64,000 nucleotides of DNA from Streptomyces xanthii (GTDB lineage Bacteria > Actinomycetota > Actinomycetes > Streptomycetales > Streptomycetaceae). Location: positions 2,170,001 through 2,234,000 of the forward strand of contig NZ_CP061281.1 in the NCBI RefSeq assembly GCF_014621695.1, in the 5' to 3' direction. The translations under genes were made by a program, and so were the position numbers. Of the stretch, positions 62,061-64,000 are shown piece after piece (within the stretch, counting starts at the first letter, position 1; every line of letters begins with the position of its first letter). The notes under the pieces are model-generated. The model made no database searches. It was not told the origin of the DNA and was given only the letters and a program-made list of their open reading frames with translations.

Positions 62061-63794
62061 ATGACGGAGAGCACTACGGGGAGCAGGACAGGGAGCACGA
62101 CGAGGAGCACTGTCCGGGACGCGGGGGCGGGCGAGCGGATCGCCGACTGGGCGGACGGCAGGCTCGGGGTGTACGGCCTCGGGCGGAAGTACCTGCGGAA
62201 GATCTTTCCCGACCACTGGTCCTTCATGCTGGGCGAGATCTGCCTCTACACCTTCGTCGTCCTGATCCTCACCGGCGTCTATCTGACCCTCTTCTTCCAC
62301 CCGTCCATGAACGAGGTGGAGTACCACGGCAGTTACGTGCCGCTGAACGGCATCCGGATGTCGGAGGCGTACTCCTCCACCCTGGACATCAGCTTCGACG
62401 TGCGGGGCGGGCTGCTGATCCGGCAGATCCACCACTGGGCGGCGCTGATCTTCGTCGCGGCGATGTTCGTGCACATGATGCGGCACTTCTTCACCGGCTC
62501 GTTCCGCAAGCCGCGCGAGGTCAACTGGGTGTTCGGCTGGCTGCTGCTGTTCCTCGCGCTGTTCGAGGGACTGCTCGGCTACTCGCTGCCGGACGACCTG
62601 CTGTCCGGCGCCGGGATGCGGCTCATCGAGGGGATGACCCTGTCCGTGCCGGTCGTCGGCACGTATCTGTCGTTCTTCCTCTTCGGCGGCGAGTTCCCCG
62701 GGCACGACATCGTGGCCCGCTTCTACTCGATCCACGTCCTGCTGCTGCCGGGCGTCATGGCGGCGCTCGTCGTCCTCCACCTGATCCTGGTCTTCCACCA
62801 CAAGCACACCCAGTTCGCGGGCCCCGGAAAGACCGAACAGAACGTCGTGGGCCAGCCGTTCTTCCCCGTCTACGTGGCGAAGGCGGGCGGCTTCTTCTTC
62901 CTCGTGTTCGGCGTCGTGGCGCTGATCGCGGCGGTCGCCTCGGTCAACCCGGTCTGGTTGTACGGCCCCTACCGACCCGACCAGGTGTCCACGGGCGCGC
63001 AGCCCGACTGGTACCTCGGCTTCGCGGAGGGCCTGGTCCGGGTGATGCCCGGCTGGGAGATCACCGTGGGCGGTCACACGCTGGTCCTCGGCATCCTGAT
63101 CCCGCTGCTCGCCTTCCCGCTGTGGCTGGTCCTGATCGGAGCCTATCCGTTCTTCGAGGCGTGGATCACCGGCGACCGGCGCGAGCACCATCTCCTGGAC
63201 CGGCCCCGGAACCGTCCGGTCCGCACCGGCCTGGGCGTGGCCTGGCTGACCGGCTTCCTGGTGGCGCTCGCCGCCGGCGGCAACGACCTGTGGGCCACGC
63301 ACTTCCACCTCTCGGTGAACACCATCACCTGGACTGCGCGCGTCCTCCTGCTCGCCGGCCCGGTGCTCGCCTTCGTCGTCACGAAGCGAATCTGCCTGGG
63401 CCTCCAGCGCCGCGACCGCGACAAGGTCGAGCACGGCCGCGAGACCGGCCGCGTCCGGCGCCTTCCGCACGGCGAGTACGTCGAACTCCACGAGCCCCTC
63501 TCCCCGTCGGAACGCTTCCGCCTGACCCACCACGACCAGCCCGCCCCGCTGGAGCCGCCTCCGGCCGAGGACGAACAGGGGGTACGACGCCGGGTGCGTC
63601 GGGCCGTACGGGTGCGGGTGGCGCTGTCGCGGTGGATGTACGGACCGGGGTCGCAAATCCCGAAGGCGGGTGCGCGGGCCGGTGGCTCAGAAGCCGCCGC
63701 CGAAGTCGCCGCCCCCGCCGAAGTCCCCGCCGCCCCCGAAGTCGCCGCCGCCTCCGAAGTCTCCGAAGTCGCCGGAGGAGAAGTCGGCTCCTGA
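62061..63794 (+). CDS. cytochrome b subunit (QcrB paralogue) of a cytochrome bc-type complex
   Basis: 577 aa. Cytochrome b core with haem-ligand histidines in QIHHWAALIFVAAMFVHMMRH and FYSIHVLLLPGVMAALVVLH, the Qo-site motif PDWY (QPDWYLGF) and about eight or nine membrane helices. The main qcrCAB operon is usually elsewhere in Streptomyces; here no Rieske or cytochrome c gene is adjacent, so this is probably a solitary alternative subunit. ATG with GGGAGG Shine-Dalgarno 7 nt upstream. The final ~37 residues (Ala/Glu/Val/Pro-rich) are produced by reading through the antisense of the neighbouring Gly-rich gene, a 108-bp tail overlap. Confidence 0.9.
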   Translation: MTESTTGSRTGSTTRSTVRDAGAGERIADWADGRLGVYGLGRKYLRKIFPDHWSFMLGEICLYTFVVLILTGVYLTLFFHPSMNEVEYHGSYVPLNGIRMSEAYSSTLDISFDVRGGLLIRQIHHWAALIFVAAMFVHMMRHFFTGSFRKPREVNWVFGWLLLFLALFEGLLGYSLPDDLLSGAGMRLIEGMTLSVPVVGTYLSFFLFGGEFPGHDIVARFYSIHVLLLPGVMAALVVLHLILVFHHKHTQFAGPGKTEQNVVGQPFFPVYVAKAGGFFFLVFGVVALIAAVASVNPVWLYGPYRPDQVSTGAQPDWYLGFAEGLVRVMPGWEITVGGHTLVLGILIPLLAFPLWLVLIGAYPFFEAWITGDRREHHLLDRPRNRPVRTGLGVAWLTGFLVALAAGGNDLWATHFHLSVNTITWTARVLLLAGPVLAFVVTKRICLGLQRRDRDKVEHGRETGRVRRLPHGEYVELHEPLSPSERFRLTHHDQPAPLEPPPAEDEQGVRRRVRRAVRVRVALSRWMYGPGSQIPKAGARAGGSEAAAEVAAPAEVPAAPEVAAASEVSEVAGGEVGS

Positions 63795-64000
63795 GTAGTC
63801 GCCGCCGGCGGCCGGGTCGAAGTCGCCGTAGCCGGAGCCGTAGTCGGCCGCGTAGGCGGGGCTGGCCATCATCGAGCCGAGCATCGTGCCGACGAGGAGG
63901 CCGGGGAGCATGCCGCCGCCGAAGTAGCCGCCGGCCCAGGGGCCGTAGGCCGGGCCCGCTTCGTAGTAGGGGCGGCGCTCGCCGGTGCCCGCGTCGACGG
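63687..64000 (-). CDS. Gly-rich protein, C-terminal part (5' end outside window)
   Basis: The frame is open to the right edge; 104 residues are visible. A Gly/Tyr/Pro-rich stretch (YYEAGPAYGPWAGGYFGGG) leads to a short hydrophobic segment (MLPGLLVGTMLGSMM) and an end made of GDFGGG repeats. A start at the ATG 63911 is possible, but the same composition upstream argues for one longer protein. Many Streptomyces proteins end in such low-complexity Gly/Phe tails; the functional domain lies outside the window. It overlaps the cytochrome b gene by 108 bp tail to tail. Confidence 0.6.
   Translation of the reverse strand, partial: VDAGTGERRPYYEAGPAYGPWAGGYFGGGMLPGLLVGTMLGSMMASPAYAADYGSGYGDFDPAAGGDYSGADFSSGDFGDFGGGGDFGGGGDFGGGGDFGGGF

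Overview
The window is a GC-rich actinobacterial chromosome segment, almost certainly Streptomyces. The evidence is strong third-position GC bias, GTG/TTG starts, dense 4-bp stop/start overlaps, an HU protein with a lysine-rich H1-like tail, two four-gene conservons (cvn) and an AfsR/SARP regulator. From memory, the order rpmB-thiD-thiL-ddl-gpsA-plsC-hupS-leuDC-ndgR-tRNAs-gltX-cvn1-cvn2-accE-accB matches the S. coelicolor SCO5564 to SCO5535 region, so the backbone is conserved core. Blocks of accessory genes sit inside and beyond it.

Layout. 1-3.2 kb: end of a TPR protein, a DAK2/FakA-like kinase, and ribosomal protein L28. 3.2-8.0 kb: an accessory pair, an AfsR-like SARP-NB-ARC-TPR regulator and an FAD monooxygenase preceded by five phased CGGT[C/A]AG heptamers. 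7.9-10.9 kb: thiamine kinases ThiD and ThiL, a stand-alone Lrp/RAM domain and a DUF3515 lipoprotein. 11.1-15.2 kb: the plsC-gpsA-ddl envelope operon, cofC/fbiD (F420) and a small OB-like protein. 15.3-19.6 kb: hupS, leuCD and the divergent IclR regulator ndgR. 19.7-23.7 kb: five tRNA genes (Gln-Glu-Glu-Gln-Glu) beside a HAD phosphatase, gltX, an FAH hydrolase and a 62-aa peptide of unknown role. 24.3-34.9 kb: two tandem conservons, each with a sensor kinase-like protein, a Roadblock protein, a DUF742 protein and a small GTPase.

34.9-50.4 kb is a signalling-rich accessory region around accBE. On its left is a + strand operon of Ser/Thr kinase, YbjN-like protein, NfeD-like membrane protein, TerY-like vWA, PP2C phosphatase and a second kinase with Zn ribbon and membrane anchor (a TerY-P-like triad). 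On its right is a tightly coupled - strand operon: trypsin-like protease, PknG-like kinase, vWA/Zn-ribbon protein, and a multi-pass membrane protein fused to an ABC-type solute-binding domain. A Trypco2-like small protein is divergent to it. The right-hand operon resembles a rebuilt mycobacterial GlnX-GlnH-PknG nutrient-sensing pathway joined to protease/vWA components, and is my best candidate for an incompletely described system.

50.4-64 kb: a secreted GH101-type endo-alpha-N-acetylgalactosaminidase, a YceI protein with a clear promoter/operator, a complete class II lasso peptide cluster (A-C-B1-B2-D; predicted core GYFVGPYKEWIVRRIV, ring G1-E9), a beta-repeat membrane protein, a GNAT acetyltransferase, a solitary cytochrome b (QcrB) paralogue behind a Crp-like palindrome, and the C-terminus of a Gly-rich protein leaving the window. 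I saw no insertion sequence, prophage, rRNA or CRISPR array.
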